Assembly (NCBI GenBank): GCA_001464455.1
Contig: LNEI01000025.1
Location: 1 to 64,000 of the forward strand
Length of the DNA stretch: 64,000 bases
Reading direction: 5' to 3'
From: Acidobacteria bacterium Ga0077534
GTDB taxonomy: Bacteria > Acidobacteriota > Blastocatellia > Pyrinomonadales > Pyrinomonadaceae
The position numbers and the translations under genes are program-made. Within the stretch, counting starts at the first letter, position 1. Each line of letters begins with the position of its first letter. Below are positions 13,966 to 25,015 of the stretch, piece by piece. Under the pieces are notes generated by a model. The model was not told the DNA's origin. It did no database searches and worked only from the letters and a program-made list of their open reading frames with translations.

Positions 13966-15213
13966 CTAAAGAAGCGGTCGAAAGATCGCCGAGCCTCGAA
14001 CTTTTTCTATTGCCTCACGGATATTTATGCCTGGATGTTCCTTCGAATAAGATTCAGCTATCTCATCCTCGGTGCTCCCATTGAGAATCCCCTCAAGTAC
14101 GGCTATCTCGGCATCACCAAAGTTGGGAATGCCCAGAGCATTCGAGGTCTCGAACCCGACAACCCGAGTTTCGGCAAGGTCGAAGACCCAGTCGAGGATC
14201 TTCTCCTTTGGATCGGCCTCGGGAAAACGCTGCTTCACCAGGGCTAAGATCCGCTCGCGGTCGTCAACATTCATAAGCAAGGCAAAGAAGAAACGGTGCT
14301 CCGGATCCGTGACAAAATTACGACGCTTAACGAGTTCGTCAACTGTGTCGAGGCGCTCGAAGATTGGGCCGAAGATCTCACCGCGTTTTCCATGCCGCGA
14401 GATCGCGGAGTCGAGAAACGCCTGAAACCGCGAAACTGCTCCCTCGATACGAAACATTTGCTCAAGCTGGTTTGCACCGACCAGGTGTCGAAGGCGGCTG
14501 AGGATCGTGAAGGTCGTCTGAAGGTCGCTAGTTTCGATCATCTCGATCGCCATTCGGTCGGCATCAGGATGTTTTGCCCGAATGGCAGCGGCGAGGATCT
14601 GCAACTTCTTTGTTGATGTCGGCTGCTCGAAAAACGGATCGATCGCGAGACTCGGCTTTTCGTACGCAAACTGAGGAAGATGAAGCGGTGATCGATCGGT
14701 ACGGACAACGATCGTCGCCGATGGATGATCCAGATGAAAAAGGGAGTGAATGTATGGCTTACCGGCCCATATCTCCTGCACCGCACCGACCTCGAGCAGT
14801 TCGCATACCTTCAGACGCAGCTCTCCGATCTCGGCAAAAGTGTTTACGACATCATGCGTTTCGAACTCGTACCAACTGTGAATACTCGAACCCGCCAGCA
14901 CCTGAAATGCCCCGCAAAAGCCATGCTGATGTATCGCTGTCGTCCCTTCAAACCAGAAGTAAAGATCGATGTGAAAACGCGGCCCTGAAAAGAGCGTTAT
15001 CGGCGGATCGGCAAAGTTCCCATGCAGATCACGCTGCGGCGGCAGTTCACGCTGCTTCAATGCCCATTCGACCACATCCCACGGAGTGAGCTTCGACGGA
15101 AGATCGGCCCCTTTCAGAGCCTCGGCGGCGATGGCGGGAAGATGGTCTTCGTTGTAATCTTGCTTGAGCCAGAGTGCTTCGATCTCTTCGCCAAGACGAA
15201 AAAACAGTTCCAT
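13966..15213 (-). CDS. Cupin-like protein of unknown function
   Basis: 415 residues from ATG 15213 (MELFFRLGEE); a longer reading from 15273 overlaps the upstream gene's end and has no ribosome site. Residues around 80-180 resemble a cupin barrel: IHQHGFCGAFQVLAGS carries the HxH plus G pattern of motif 1 and GKPYIHSLFHLDHPSATIVV the motif-2-like His. This arrangement recalls cysteine-dioxygenase-like cupins, which bind a metal through such histidines. The C-terminal 230 residues are helical and unassigned, with HPDADRMAIEMIE and DDRERILALVKQRFPEADP. It starts 5 nt after the stop of a small membrane protein and ends 13 nt before rsmE. Function not predictable. Confidence 0.7.
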   Translation of the reverse strand: MELFFRLGEEIEALWLKQDYNEDHLPAIAAEALKGADLPSKLTPWDVVEWALKQRELPPQRDLHGNFADPPITLFSGPRFHIDLYFWFEGTTAIHQHGFCGAFQVLAGSSIHSWYEFETHDVVNTFAEIGELRLKVCELLEVGAVQEIWAGKPYIHSLFHLDHPSATIVVRTDRSPLHLPQFAYEKPSLAIDPFFEQPTSTKKLQILAAAIRAKHPDADRMAIEMIETSDLQTTFTILSRLRHLVGANQLEQMFRIEGAVSRFQAFLDSAISRHGKRGEIFGPIFERLDTVDELVKRRNFVTDPEHRFFFALLMNVDDRERILALVKQRFPEADPKEKILDWVFDLAETRVVGFETSNALGIPNFGDAEIAVLEGILNGSTEDEIAESYSKEHPGINIREAIEKVRGSAIFRPLL

Positions 15214-15217
15214 AGTG

Positions 15218-15589
15218 TTAATCGTGACTTTCAAAAGACGGCGGTGGCGGCGTAGCACTCGGCTCGGAAGCATCGTCGTCTGGCAACTGAGCGGTTTTTC
15301 GCAGAATCAGAAACATGCCAAGCACACTGAGTGCAAGAAAAGCGACCGTTACCAGCAGAGCCCAGTCATTGGCGAACTGGATGGTCCTATCGGGTGGATT
15401 TCCTGCCACGGTAAGGGCCACGCCGATGATAACCCACATCGCGATCGGAATTATCCATTGCAGACCAAAACCGACCCCCGCACATGCAACTCCCCAGACG
15501 AGACCGTTTCGCCCGTTCTCGGACGCGGTTCGAACGACGAATATCGTAAATATTACGATCGTGATCAAGCCAAGCAATTGCAGAACCAT
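15218..15589 (-). CDS. Small membrane protein, unknown
   Basis: 123 residues with three hydrophobic segments (LLGLITIVIFTIFVVRT; LVWGVACAGVGFGLQWIIPIAMWVIIGVALTV in pieces; ALLVTVAFLALSVLGMFLILR) and a polar proline-rich tail (ATPPPPSFESHD). The stop lies 4 nt before the start of the cupin-like gene, suggesting an operon with it and rsmE. No family recognised. Confidence 0.7.
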   Translation of the reverse strand: MVLQLLGLITIVIFTIFVVRTASENGRNGLVWGVACAGVGFGLQWIIPIAMWVIIGVALTVAGNPPDRTIQFANDWALLVTVAFLALSVLGMFLILRKTAQLPDDDASEPSATPPPPSFESHD

Positions 15590-15728
15590 AGATCTTCTCC
15601 CCGTTCACCCACCTGATCAGCGTCATCCAACCACGCCACACAGGATTGCGAGGCTTTCGGATAAATGATTTATCTGCTATATTTTGCCTGACTCTTCTCA
15701 AGATTAAAACAAGAAAGGAAGTATACCG

Positions 15729-17288
15729 ATGAGCGCTAACGCAGATAACGTCACATCGCAGGGAGGCTTTTTTGGCCATCCGAAGGGATTATCGACTCTC
15801 TTTTTCACGGAAATGTGGGAAAGATTTTCATTTTACGGATTACGTCCGCTGCTCGTACTCTTTATGGCCGCCGCAGTCATGCAGGGCGGCTGGGGCTGGG
15901 ACCGCGGTGAGGCTTCGGCGATCGTCGGTATCTATGCGGCTTGTGTTTACCTCGCATCACTGCCGGGCGGGTGGATCGCCGACAAATGGCTCGGTCTTCG
16001 TAAAGCCGTGCTTTACGGCGGCGGATTGATCTCACTGGGACACATGACCATCGGTGCATCTGCTTTTCTTGACAGCAAGGTGCCATTCTTTCTTGGCCTA
16101 ATCTTTATCGTGCTCGGCACGGGGCTATTGAAACCAAACATCTCGGCAATGGTCGGGGATCTCTATCCGGAGGGCGGAGCCAGAAAGGACGCCGGTTTCT
16201 CGATCTTCTACATGGGGATCAACCTCGGTGCTTTTATAGGCCAGTTGATCACAGGATTTCTGGGCGAAAAGATTGGTTGGCACTGGGGCTTCACGGCCGC
16301 CGGCTTAGCCATGATCATCGGCCTCGTACAGTTTTGGCTGATGTCGGCCAAGACCCTCGGCGACATTGGAAGCGAACCGACCAAGCATCCTGATCCGGTC
16401 GTTCAGGCAAAGCAGGAAAGTACGGTAAAGCTCGCTACCGGTGTTGGCCTTGCGATAATCGCCATCGTCTTTATTCTCGTCGCGGCCGGCGTAATTGTGG
16501 TCAATGCTCAGGTCGTAGGAACATACCTCGCATACGTGCTTGTTAGCATCGGTTTCGTCTATTTTGCGTATCTCTTGCTTCTTGGCGGCCTCGATTCGGG
16601 AGAGAAAAAGCGAATCCTCGTCATCGGCGTTTTGTTTATCTTTGCTGCCATCTTTTGGTCTGCATTCGAGCAAACGCCGACGGCTCTAAATCTTTTCGCT
16701 CAGGATTTTACCGATAGAAACATCGGCGGTTTTGAAATGCCGGCGACGTGGTTTCAGTCGGTCAATTCGGCTTGGATCATCCTTCTTGCACCGGTGATCG
16801 CCGCGATATGGACATCTCTAGGGCGGAGAAACATTAATTTGTCGAGCCCTGTTAAGTTCGCCATTGGTCTGAGCGTTACTACGTTGGCCTTTGTCATCAT
16901 GATATTTGCCGCCAACATAGTCGTCAGCGGCTCCGGCGTACGAGTTTCACCATTCTGGCTGATCACGTTCTATCTCTTCTTGACGCTTGGCGAGTTATTC
17001 GTGAGTCCCGTCGGCCTTTCGTCCATGACGACGCTTTCCCCGAAACGCTATGTCGGGCAGATGATGGGAATATGGTTTCTCGCCTCATCGGTCGGCAACC
17101 TGATCGGCGGCTTAGTGGGTGGTGAGGTCGACCCTGACAATCTCGCCGCAATGCCGAGACTGTTTACGACGACCACCTTGTTCCTCGGTGGTGCCGCATT
17201 GGTCCTTTTCTTGCTTTCGATCCCGATATCGAGAATGATGAGAAATCGTGAAGGGGCAAAGGTCGATGACCCGATCGAGGAGGTCTGA
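15729..17288 (+). CDS. Proton-dependent oligopeptide transporter (POT/PTR2 family)
   Basis: 519 residues with about 14 membrane segments. Imports di- and tripeptides with protons across the inner membrane. The POT signature FFTEMWERFSFYGLRPLLVLFM is cut here to its key part, the ExxERFxFYG proton-coupling motif near residue 32. The second signature is DAGFSIFYMGINLGAF near 155 and the third the helix-7 region FWSAFEQTP near 300. AGGAAG lies about 7 nt before ATG. A strong terminator follows at 17313. Confidence 0.93.
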   Translation: MSANADNVTSQGGFFGHPKGLSTLFFTEMWERFSFYGLRPLLVLFMAAAVMQGGWGWDRGEASAIVGIYAACVYLASLPGGWIADKWLGLRKAVLYGGGLISLGHMTIGASAFLDSKVPFFLGLIFIVLGTGLLKPNISAMVGDLYPEGGARKDAGFSIFYMGINLGAFIGQLITGFLGEKIGWHWGFTAAGLAMIIGLVQFWLMSAKTLGDIGSEPTKHPDPVVQAKQESTVKLATGVGLAIIAIVFILVAAGVIVVNAQVVGTYLAYVLVSIGFVYFAYLLLLGGLDSGEKKRILVIGVLFIFAAIFWSAFEQTPTALNLFAQDFTDRNIGGFEMPATWFQSVNSAWIILLAPVIAAIWTSLGRRNINLSSPVKFAIGLSVTTLAFVIMIFAANIVVSGSGVRVSPFWLITFYLFLTLGELFVSPVGLSSMTTLSPKRYVGQMMGIWFLASSVGNLIGGLVGGEVDPDNLAAMPRLFTTTTLFLGGAALVLFLLSIPISRMMRNREGAKVDDPIEEV

Positions 17289-17312
17289 TCAATTCCAATC
17301 GAAAGGCTGGAT

Positions 17313-17348
17313 GGGAGTAGAGGTAATTTTCCTCTGCTCCCTTATTTT
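17313..17348 (+). terminator. Rho-independent terminator after the POT transporter
   Basis: GGGAGTAGAGG (17313-17323) pairs with CCTCTGCTCCC (17331-17341) around a 7-nt loop, one G-U pair, followed by TTATTTTG. The stem works best in the plus orientation. Confidence 0.85.
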
Positions 17349-17387
17349 GTGCACGAAGGCATCTGTCGGCTCTACCAGAAGAGCCCC

Positions 17388-18386
17388 TTATTGAAACTTG
17401 CTCAACCCATCCCTAATACCGGCGAAGTAATGAATGCCGACTATCTTTCTATAGAGCGGGAACAGCAGGCGGTCGTTTTGCGGCATGATACGCTCCAAGA
17501 TACCGACCGCCTTTAACAGCAGACGGCGAATGGCTGGTGTAGCCAGGACAGATTTCACGGCCTTGGAGGCTTTAAGCTTTATCGGATCCTCGGAGCGGAT
17601 CGGCCCATTGATCTGGAGGGTGTAAGCGAACTGTTCAGGCGGCACTTTATCTCTAAGCCGCGAATACGCCTCAGCGATACCGAGGCCGTACTTGAGGTCC
17701 TGAATACATTTGCCCTCGATCGTCGTCGGCTGAGTGTGCAGAGCATCGAGCGACGGCACGTAAATGATGGGAACGCCGCTGGCGGCGAGCCGAGTGGCAA
17801 GCTCGATCTCCTCAGCCATCGGGGTTTTGAGCGTTTCGTCGTAAACGCCGCCGCGGTCAGCAAAAGTCGCCTTTTCAACCGAAAGGTTGCCGCTTGCGAC
17901 GATGTTTGCGGGAATGTACTTACCCTCGCCAAGCGAGGCGACCTCACGGCGCGCATCGCTTTCCAGCTTATCGAGATAACGATAGGACGGCGTTTCGATC
18001 GCAGGCTTAACATACGGGTAGAGCCCAAAAACGACCGATTTCGGATTATCGCGATGAGCTGCAACGTGGCCGCGGAGCCCGTCTTTAGTTAGAAGCACGT
18101 CATCGTCGACAAAAAGCACGATGTCATTCGCCGCTCGCCTCAAGCCATTGTTCCTTGCCGCCGACGGACCGCTGTTCTGCTGACGAACGTAATGGATCCG
18201 AAACGGAACGCGAGTCGATCTGGCGGCGACCAGATCCTCGGCCGAAACAGGCGAGCCGTCATCGACGACTATGATCTCAATATCGTCAAAACCTTGGGCG
18301 TCGTTCGCAATAATAAAGTCGAGCACCTCGGCGAGCTGATCGAGCCGATTATAGGTCGGGATGACGACGCTGATCTTGTCGCTCAT
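17388..18386 (-). CDS. Glycosyltransferase family 2
   Basis: 332 residues. GT-A fold transferase that likely adds a sugar to a surface-polysaccharide lipid intermediate at the inner face of the membrane. Motifs: ISVVIPTYNRLDQL, EIIVVDDGSP, SGPSAARNNGL, the DXD-type metal site in LFVDDDV near residue 95 and MAEEIELATRLAASG (the ED-like acceptor motif) near 190. The C-terminal 100 residues are helical and may lie against the membrane. Last gene of a tight minus-strand run; its start is 3 nt after the FkbM gene stop. Donor and acceptor are unknown. Confidence 0.9.
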   Translation of the reverse strand: MSDKISVVIPTYNRLDQLAEVLDFIIANDAQGFDDIEIIVVDDGSPVSAEDLVAARSTRVPFRIHYVRQQNSGPSAARNNGLRRAANDIVLFVDDDVLLTKDGLRGHVAAHRDNPKSVVFGLYPYVKPAIETPSYRYLDKLESDARREVASLGEGKYIPANIVASGNLSVEKATFADRGGVYDETLKTPMAEEIELATRLAASGVPIIYVPSLDALHTQPTTIEGKCIQDLKYGLGIAEAYSRLRDKVPPEQFAYTLQINGPIRSEDPIKLKASKAVKSVLATPAIRRLLLKAVGILERIMPQNDRLLFPLYRKIVGIHYFAGIRDGLSKFQ

Positions 18387-18389
18387 AGG

Positions 18390-19235
18390 TCAGCTCGGGC
18401 GGTTGCCGTAGATGGTCGCGACGTAGTTCGCAGTGGGGTCAAAATTGACGTCCGCCGGATTGGCGGATTTGATACGGCAGATGAACCCCGCGTTTTCGAG
18501 AAGCGTAATGAACTCGCCTAGCGAACGCCGCCCGCCGCCTGCCGCATAATGATACTCGATGATGACATTCTTGATCTGGCCGAGCCTCGGAGCGATCTCA
18601 TCGATCACATCGTGCTCGCTGCCCTCGATGTCCATCTTCAGAAGATCGACCGATTCGGGCAGGATCGACGACAGGCGTTTCGCTGGCACAAGGATCTCCG
18701 TCGTCTCGCTCTTGCCATGAAGCTCTTTCATCCGAGTCGAACGCAGATCGCCTGCTTCGGCAAAGATAAGCGCCACTTCCGTCTCGTCGCCGCCCGTGAC
18801 AGCGACGTTAAGCGTTTCGACATCGTTGAATTTGTTGTCCGCAACATTAGCCGAAAGAGCTTTGAAAGTAGCGGGATTTGCCTCGATGGCGATGACGTGA
18901 GCCTTTGGGAAGGCTAGTTTGAAATACATCGTCGCGAGTCCGATGTTCGCTCCGCAGTCGACGATCACCGGCGAGTCTGAATCGGCTTTGAAGAAATACT
19001 CTTCTTCAAGGAAAACCTCGCCGAAGTTATAGGCAAAAGCCTTGGGATCTGGATAATTGAACAGGAACGGGTCGATACGCACTTTCCCGCCACCAGTTTT
19101 CGATCCAATTTGAAATCTCGTCAACGCCCGGGCAAACGCGCGTTCCTGCGAGCGGGTCAGATGCCCGTTGTGATATGAAGCTCGCGCGGTGCGGGCCACG
19201 CCTTCGATCAATGTAAAGACCGCAGATTTGAGCAT
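18390..19235 (-). CDS. FkbM family SAM-dependent methyltransferase
   Basis: 281 residues. FkbM-type O-methyltransferases often decorate sugars in surface-glycan clusters. SAM motif I is VIVDCGANIGLATMYFK near residue 95, followed by VIAIEANPATF, and LKMDIEGSEHDVI near 195, which are the family hallmarks. The N-terminal 60 residues are helical. It sits between a flippase and a glycosyltransferase with gaps of 12 and 3 nt, which supports a role in tailoring the exported glycan. Confidence 0.9.
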   Translation of the reverse strand: MLKSAVFTLIEGVARTARASYHNGHLTRSQERAFARALTRFQIGSKTGGGKVRIDPFLFNYPDPKAFAYNFGEVFLEEEYFFKADSDSPVIVDCGANIGLATMYFKLAFPKAHVIAIEANPATFKALSANVADNKFNDVETLNVAVTGGDETEVALIFAEAGDLRSTRMKELHGKSETTEILVPAKRLSSILPESVDLLKMDIEGSEHDVIDEIAPRLGQIKNVIIEYHYAAGGGRRSLGEFITLLENAGFICRIKSANPADVNFDPTANYVATIYGNRPS

Positions 19236-19247
19236 AGAAGTGGTCGA

Positions 19248-20804
19248 TCAACTCACAAAAACCCGGATCCGGCTCTGCAGCCAGTCGCGCTCGACGCCCG
19301 AAAGGATAACTCGCCAGCAGTAGAGCAGAAAGCCGCCGAGTCCCAAAACCAACATTATACCCGCAAGCACGAGCTGTTCGGGAAACGCTAGGCGAAGAAT
19401 GATCGTCGGGATGATAAAAAGGCTGGAGATCAGAGCCTGTGAAATGAGAGAGCCGGCGTCGAATTTTATCCCGGCGACACGGCGTGCAAGTATGAATTGC
19501 AAGACGCAATCGACGATCGCACGAATGCTCCAGGCGAAGGCAGCACCGGGAATTCCGTAGCTCGCCACGAGTAACCCGGTGAGAATAAGATGGGGTGCAA
19601 GTTCGAGCCAGAAGAGCTTAGCCAGAACGTCAGTTCGGCCCGCGGCCATGATAGACGAATATGGCATGTATGCCATGATGTTGAACGCGATCCCGCCGAG
19701 CAGAATGTAGAACGGGGTCGTACTTTCCGCCCCGTAACGCTCGTTTGCCCAGTAAGTGAAAAAAGGCTGAGCGACTACGAACAGGAAGCCAGCCGCGGGC
19801 ACGAGCCAGATAAGATTCAGCCGGACACCCGTCGAAAACAAAGAACTCAAACGGCTCTCATCCGTCGCCGACTGCAGCTGTGCAAACGCCGGAAGCAAAG
19901 CCTGCACAACCGAGCCCGAAAACATTGTCAGCATCGTAGCCAGCGTAAAGCCGACCGAATAATAACCGAGCTCAGTCGTCGAATATTGATCGGTCAGAAT
20001 GGCTTTTTCTCCGTTCATCAGCAAAACCATAGCGATCGCTGCAACGACATAACCAAGTCCAAACTTGACCATCGGCCGCATCATCGCTCGGTCGATAGAA
20101 AGGCCAAACAGCTTTCCTTTGAGTAGTTTACCGGAAATCGCAAGATGGCCTGCGAGACAGATAAGATTGGTAACGAGCAATGCCATCGCAACACCGGTTA
20201 GCCCGTATCCGAGATAAATAACGACCGGCGTAGCGATGAGTCCGGCAACGCGGGTCGTAGCGTTTATCGCCGTATTAAGGTCGAGTCGCAGCCGCGTGAG
20301 CTGCGGCGTGTTGACGATGCTGCACAAAAAATTGACGAGGAAGGTAACCGAAGCGATACGCAAAGCCCAGACGGCGTCCGTAGCGTATTGAGAGGCGACG
20401 TTGCTTCTCGTAATGATCTCCGGAGCAAGAACGATGAGTCCGAGAGCAACTGGAACCGAAACCGCAAGAGCTATAAACGAAGCAGTTCGGACGATCCGTG
20501 CTTCGCGATCAATGTTGCCCTCGGCGAAAGCCTCGGACGCAAACTTGGTTGACGCCATCGACATTCCCAGATCCGCCCAGGAAAAGTAGTTCGGGATCAG
20601 AACGATCAGTGCAAGCACGCCATAGCCCACGTCACCGAGCAAGCGAATAACAAAACTCGTTGCCATCAGCGAAACCACAAGCGGCAACGCCTGACCGACG
20701 ATCATCCAGAACGAGCCTTTTACCACTCTGGTCGTCAGGCCAGTAGACGCATCTTGTGTCGATCCGATGTTTTGAGTTTTTTGCGAGATAGATCCGGGCT
20801 CCAA
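19248..20804 (-). CDS. Polysaccharide flippase (Wzx-like, MATE/MOP superfamily)
   Basis: 518 residues, about 14 membrane segments. Moves lipid-linked oligosaccharides across the inner membrane. The early sequence VVKGSFWMIVGQALPLVVSL and the segment DLGMSMASTKF near residue 80 fit the polysaccharide-synthase/flippase family. The reported start is TTG 20804, 9 nt after the beta-lactamase stop; no ATG lies nearby before the first TM, so TTG is preferred though no ribosome site is clear. Lies upstream of FkbM and GT2 genes. Confidence 0.88.
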   Translation of the reverse strand: MEPGSISQKTQNIGSTQDASTGLTTRVVKGSFWMIVGQALPLVVSLMATSFVIRLLGDVGYGVLALIVLIPNYFSWADLGMSMASTKFASEAFAEGNIDREARIVRTASFIALAVSVPVALGLIVLAPEIITRSNVASQYATDAVWALRIASVTFLVNFLCSIVNTPQLTRLRLDLNTAINATTRVAGLIATPVVIYLGYGLTGVAMALLVTNLICLAGHLAISGKLLKGKLFGLSIDRAMMRPMVKFGLGYVVAAIAMVLLMNGEKAILTDQYSTTELGYYSVGFTLATMLTMFSGSVVQALLPAFAQLQSATDESRLSSLFSTGVRLNLIWLVPAAGFLFVVAQPFFTYWANERYGAESTTPFYILLGGIAFNIMAYMPYSSIMAAGRTDVLAKLFWLELAPHLILTGLLVASYGIPGAAFAWSIRAIVDCVLQFILARRVAGIKFDAGSLISQALISSLFIIPTIILRLAFPEQLVLAGIMLVLGLGGFLLYCWRVILSGVERDWLQSRIRVFVS

Positions 20805-20813
20805 TCGAACTAA

Positions 20814-21722
20814 TTACTTTGCTCTTGAGACAAAATGATCCCAGGCTGCTTTGGCAATATCGGCGATGATCTTTTCATTTGTATCGAAATCTTCCCTTGA
20901 ATCGGTAACGAACGCGCTAATGAAAAAATGTCTGCCGTCGGGTAGAAAGACAATGCCAATGTCGTTGACGGCAGCGTAGATTCCGGTGGTCTTATGGGCT
21001 CCCGAGTAGCCCGTTTTATGAGCGACTACGGTTCCTGCGGGCAGCTGCCCCTTGAGACGTTTTGGGCCCGTTGAGGTGTCACGCATCGCTTTCCAGATAA
21101 AGTCATGGGTTATTTGCGATAGCAGCTTCTTTTTGTTTTCGTAAAACTTTCGCAGGACTTCGTTGGCAGCTTTTGGCGTTGTCCAATTCCGGAACATCAT
21201 GTCCCAATTCGACTGCATTGTCTCTTCGTTGATCCTGATCGCAATGTCTTTGATGCCGTGCTTCTTGAAGTAGTTTTCAACTGCGACCGGGCCGCCGAGC
21301 AGCCGCAGCAGGGCATCGCACGTGGCATTGTCGCTCTGCGAAACTGAGTATTCGATCAATTTCGAGATCGGAAAACTGCCGCCCTCGGGGTTTTCTTCTC
21401 TTAGCGGGCTCCACATTCCGGGCAGCATTTGGTCTTTCTTGATTTCGACCTGTTGATCGAGCGTAAACTTGCCCTTATCGATCTCCGCCAGCATCATCAG
21501 CCCGATGTGATACTTAAACACACTCTGCATCGGAAACCGCTTTCCGCCATTGATGAACACCTCATCCTTCCCATCACCGCTGGCGATCGACACACCAACC
21601 ACGGCCTTTTTTGTCGACACGATCTGTTCTATTTTTCCCCGAAGATCATCTTTACCTTGCGCAGGTATTTGATTCGCAAGAAATAGCACTACGATCGTGA
21701 CTAAAAGCAATATTCTGGTCAT
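20814..21722 (-). CDS. Class A beta-lactamase, subclass A2 (PER/CfxA-like)
   Basis: 302 residues with a signal peptide (LLLVTIVVLFLANQIPA), so periplasmic. Serine hydrolase that opens beta-lactam rings. All class A motifs are present: S67-x-x-K70 in QSVFK, S130-D-N in SQSDNATC, a Glu in NEETMQSN near 166 and K236-T-G in VAHKTGYSG. The stretch TGPKRLKGQLPAGTVVAHKTG and the neighbouring NWTTPKAA block are close to PER-type enzymes. Substrate range cannot be read from sequence. The start lies 11 nt after the thiC stop, an odd neighbour suggesting read-through from the TPP-controlled transcript; codon usage does not look foreign. Confidence 0.93.
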   Translation of the reverse strand: MTRILLLVTIVVLFLANQIPAQGKDDLRGKIEQIVSTKKAVVGVSIASGDGKDEVFINGGKRFPMQSVFKYHIGLMMLAEIDKGKFTLDQQVEIKKDQMLPGMWSPLREENPEGGSFPISKLIEYSVSQSDNATCDALLRLLGGPVAVENYFKKHGIKDIAIRINEETMQSNWDMMFRNWTTPKAANEVLRKFYENKKKLLSQITHDFIWKAMRDTSTGPKRLKGQLPAGTVVAHKTGYSGAHKTTGIYAAVNDIGIVFLPDGRHFFISAFVTDSREDFDTNEKIIADIAKAAWDHFVSRAK

Positions 21723-21733
21723 AGTTCTGAAAT

Positions 21734-23818
<2,085 letters not shown>

Positions 23819-23990
23819 AAACTTTCGTGCAACTAAATTGTATGTTAAATCGTGAAATTCTTCGACACTTTACCCGTTCGGGACAAAAAGTGCTTAATTT
23901 CTTTAGTTTTAAGGTTACAACCTTTTGTCTTAAGCGCTATACTAAATAAAAGTGTTGGTCAATGATAAACATATTAAGGGGAAAACGAGT

Positions 23991-24521
23991 ATGAGAGGGC
24001 CGATCGTGGGAATAATCGCAGTTTTTATGCTCCAGCTTGGAGTCATCGGTTATGGAACGGTCAGCCGCTTTTTCGACGCTTCGGCTGAGGTAGCTGCGGT
24101 TGTCACACCGGCACAGCCGCTGGCCGAGCTTTCTGATCTCGACTTTGTGGCCCTCGAACCTGAACAGGACGTTTACACTTTTGTTTCCACTCCCCCTGCC
24201 AGCGCTCCTGAATATGCACGTGCCCGGATAGCCCGCCGCCAGGCGGTTAAACGTCCAGCCGTCCGCACGTTTGAGACGGACTTTAGACCCGTCACGATCA
24301 CTGTTCCGACACCATCGCCGTATACCTTTTCAGCGTTTGAACCTCAGTCTCCACGAACCGAGACCCCGATGACGCAGGCTTCTGAGCCGAATGGGGTGAA
24401 TTACGAAACTTCTGCTCGAAGCGTTGATGTTCGTCGCAAACGCGGTTTCCTGGCAAAGACCTTTACGGTCATCAAGAAACCGTACGACTGGATGAAAGCC
24501 GTCGGTTCGAAGCTCAGATAG
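23991..24521 (+). CDS. Membrane-anchored protein of unknown function
   Basis: 176 residues from ATG 23991 (AGGGG about 11 nt upstream); a GTG at 23952 would add 13 polar residues before the hydrophobic segment. One N-terminal membrane segment (VGIIAVFMLQLGVIGYG) anchors a proline- and threonine-rich, likely disordered periplasmic part. The C-terminus is basic (RRKRGFLAKTFTVIKKPYDWMKAVGSKLR in shorter pieces). Could be a cell-envelope or secretion accessory protein; no family recognised. Confidence 0.65.
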   Translation: MRGPIVGIIAVFMLQLGVIGYGTVSRFFDASAEVAAVVTPAQPLAELSDLDFVALEPEQDVYTFVSTPPASAPEYARARIARRQAVKRPAVRTFETDFRPVTITVPTPSPYTFSAFEPQSPRTETPMTQASEPNGVNYETSARSVDVRRKRGFLAKTFTVIKKPYDWMKAVGSKLR

Positions 24522-24563
24522 ACCGCGCTTGTCTCGTTAACGCTTCGCATTTAGACTCATCGT

Positions 24564-25010
24564 ATGAGTCTATTTGAAACTATTGTTGCTGACCTGACCA
24601 ACGCGATGAGGGCGAAGGACGCCGACAAGCTGTCGACGCTCAGGATGGTCAAGGCCAACCTGATGAACCGCAAGATCGACAAGGGCGGCGAGCTGACCGA
24701 TGAGGAGATATCGAAAGCTCTGCAATCCCTCGTAAAGCAGCGTCGCGATTCTATTGAACAATACGAAACCGCCGGCCGTGACGATCTTGCCGCGAAGGAA
24801 AAGACTGAGATCGCGGTGATCGAGGTGTATTTGCCGCAGGCCGCGACGCCGGAAGAGGTGGTCGCTGCCGTCGATGCGGCGGTTGCTGAAACGGGTGCTT
24901 CGTCGATGAAGGACATGGGCACGGTTATGAAGGCCGCTCTTGCCAAGCTGGCGGGCAAAACCGCTGACGGCAAACTGGTGAGCGAGACCGTCAAGGCAAA
25001 GCTCTTATAA
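24564..25010 (+). CDS. yqeY: GatB/YqeY domain protein
   Basis: 148 residues, full family length. YqeY proteins resemble the tail domain of the GatB amidotransferase subunit and are thought to bind tRNA; their exact role is unsettled. Sequence hallmarks: AMRAKDADKLSTLRMVKANLMNRKI-type start, EEISKALQSLVKQRRDSIEQYETAGR, EIAVIEVYLPQAATPEEV and MKDMGTVMKAAL near the end. Five nt upstream of the methyltransferase gene, so probably co-transcribed. Confidence 0.92.
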   Translation: MSLFETIVADLTNAMRAKDADKLSTLRMVKANLMNRKIDKGGELTDEEISKALQSLVKQRRDSIEQYETAGRDDLAAKEKTEIAVIEVYLPQAATPEEVVAAVDAAVAETGASSMKDMGTVMKAALAKLAGKTADGKLVSETVKAKLL

Positions 25011-25015
25011 GGAAC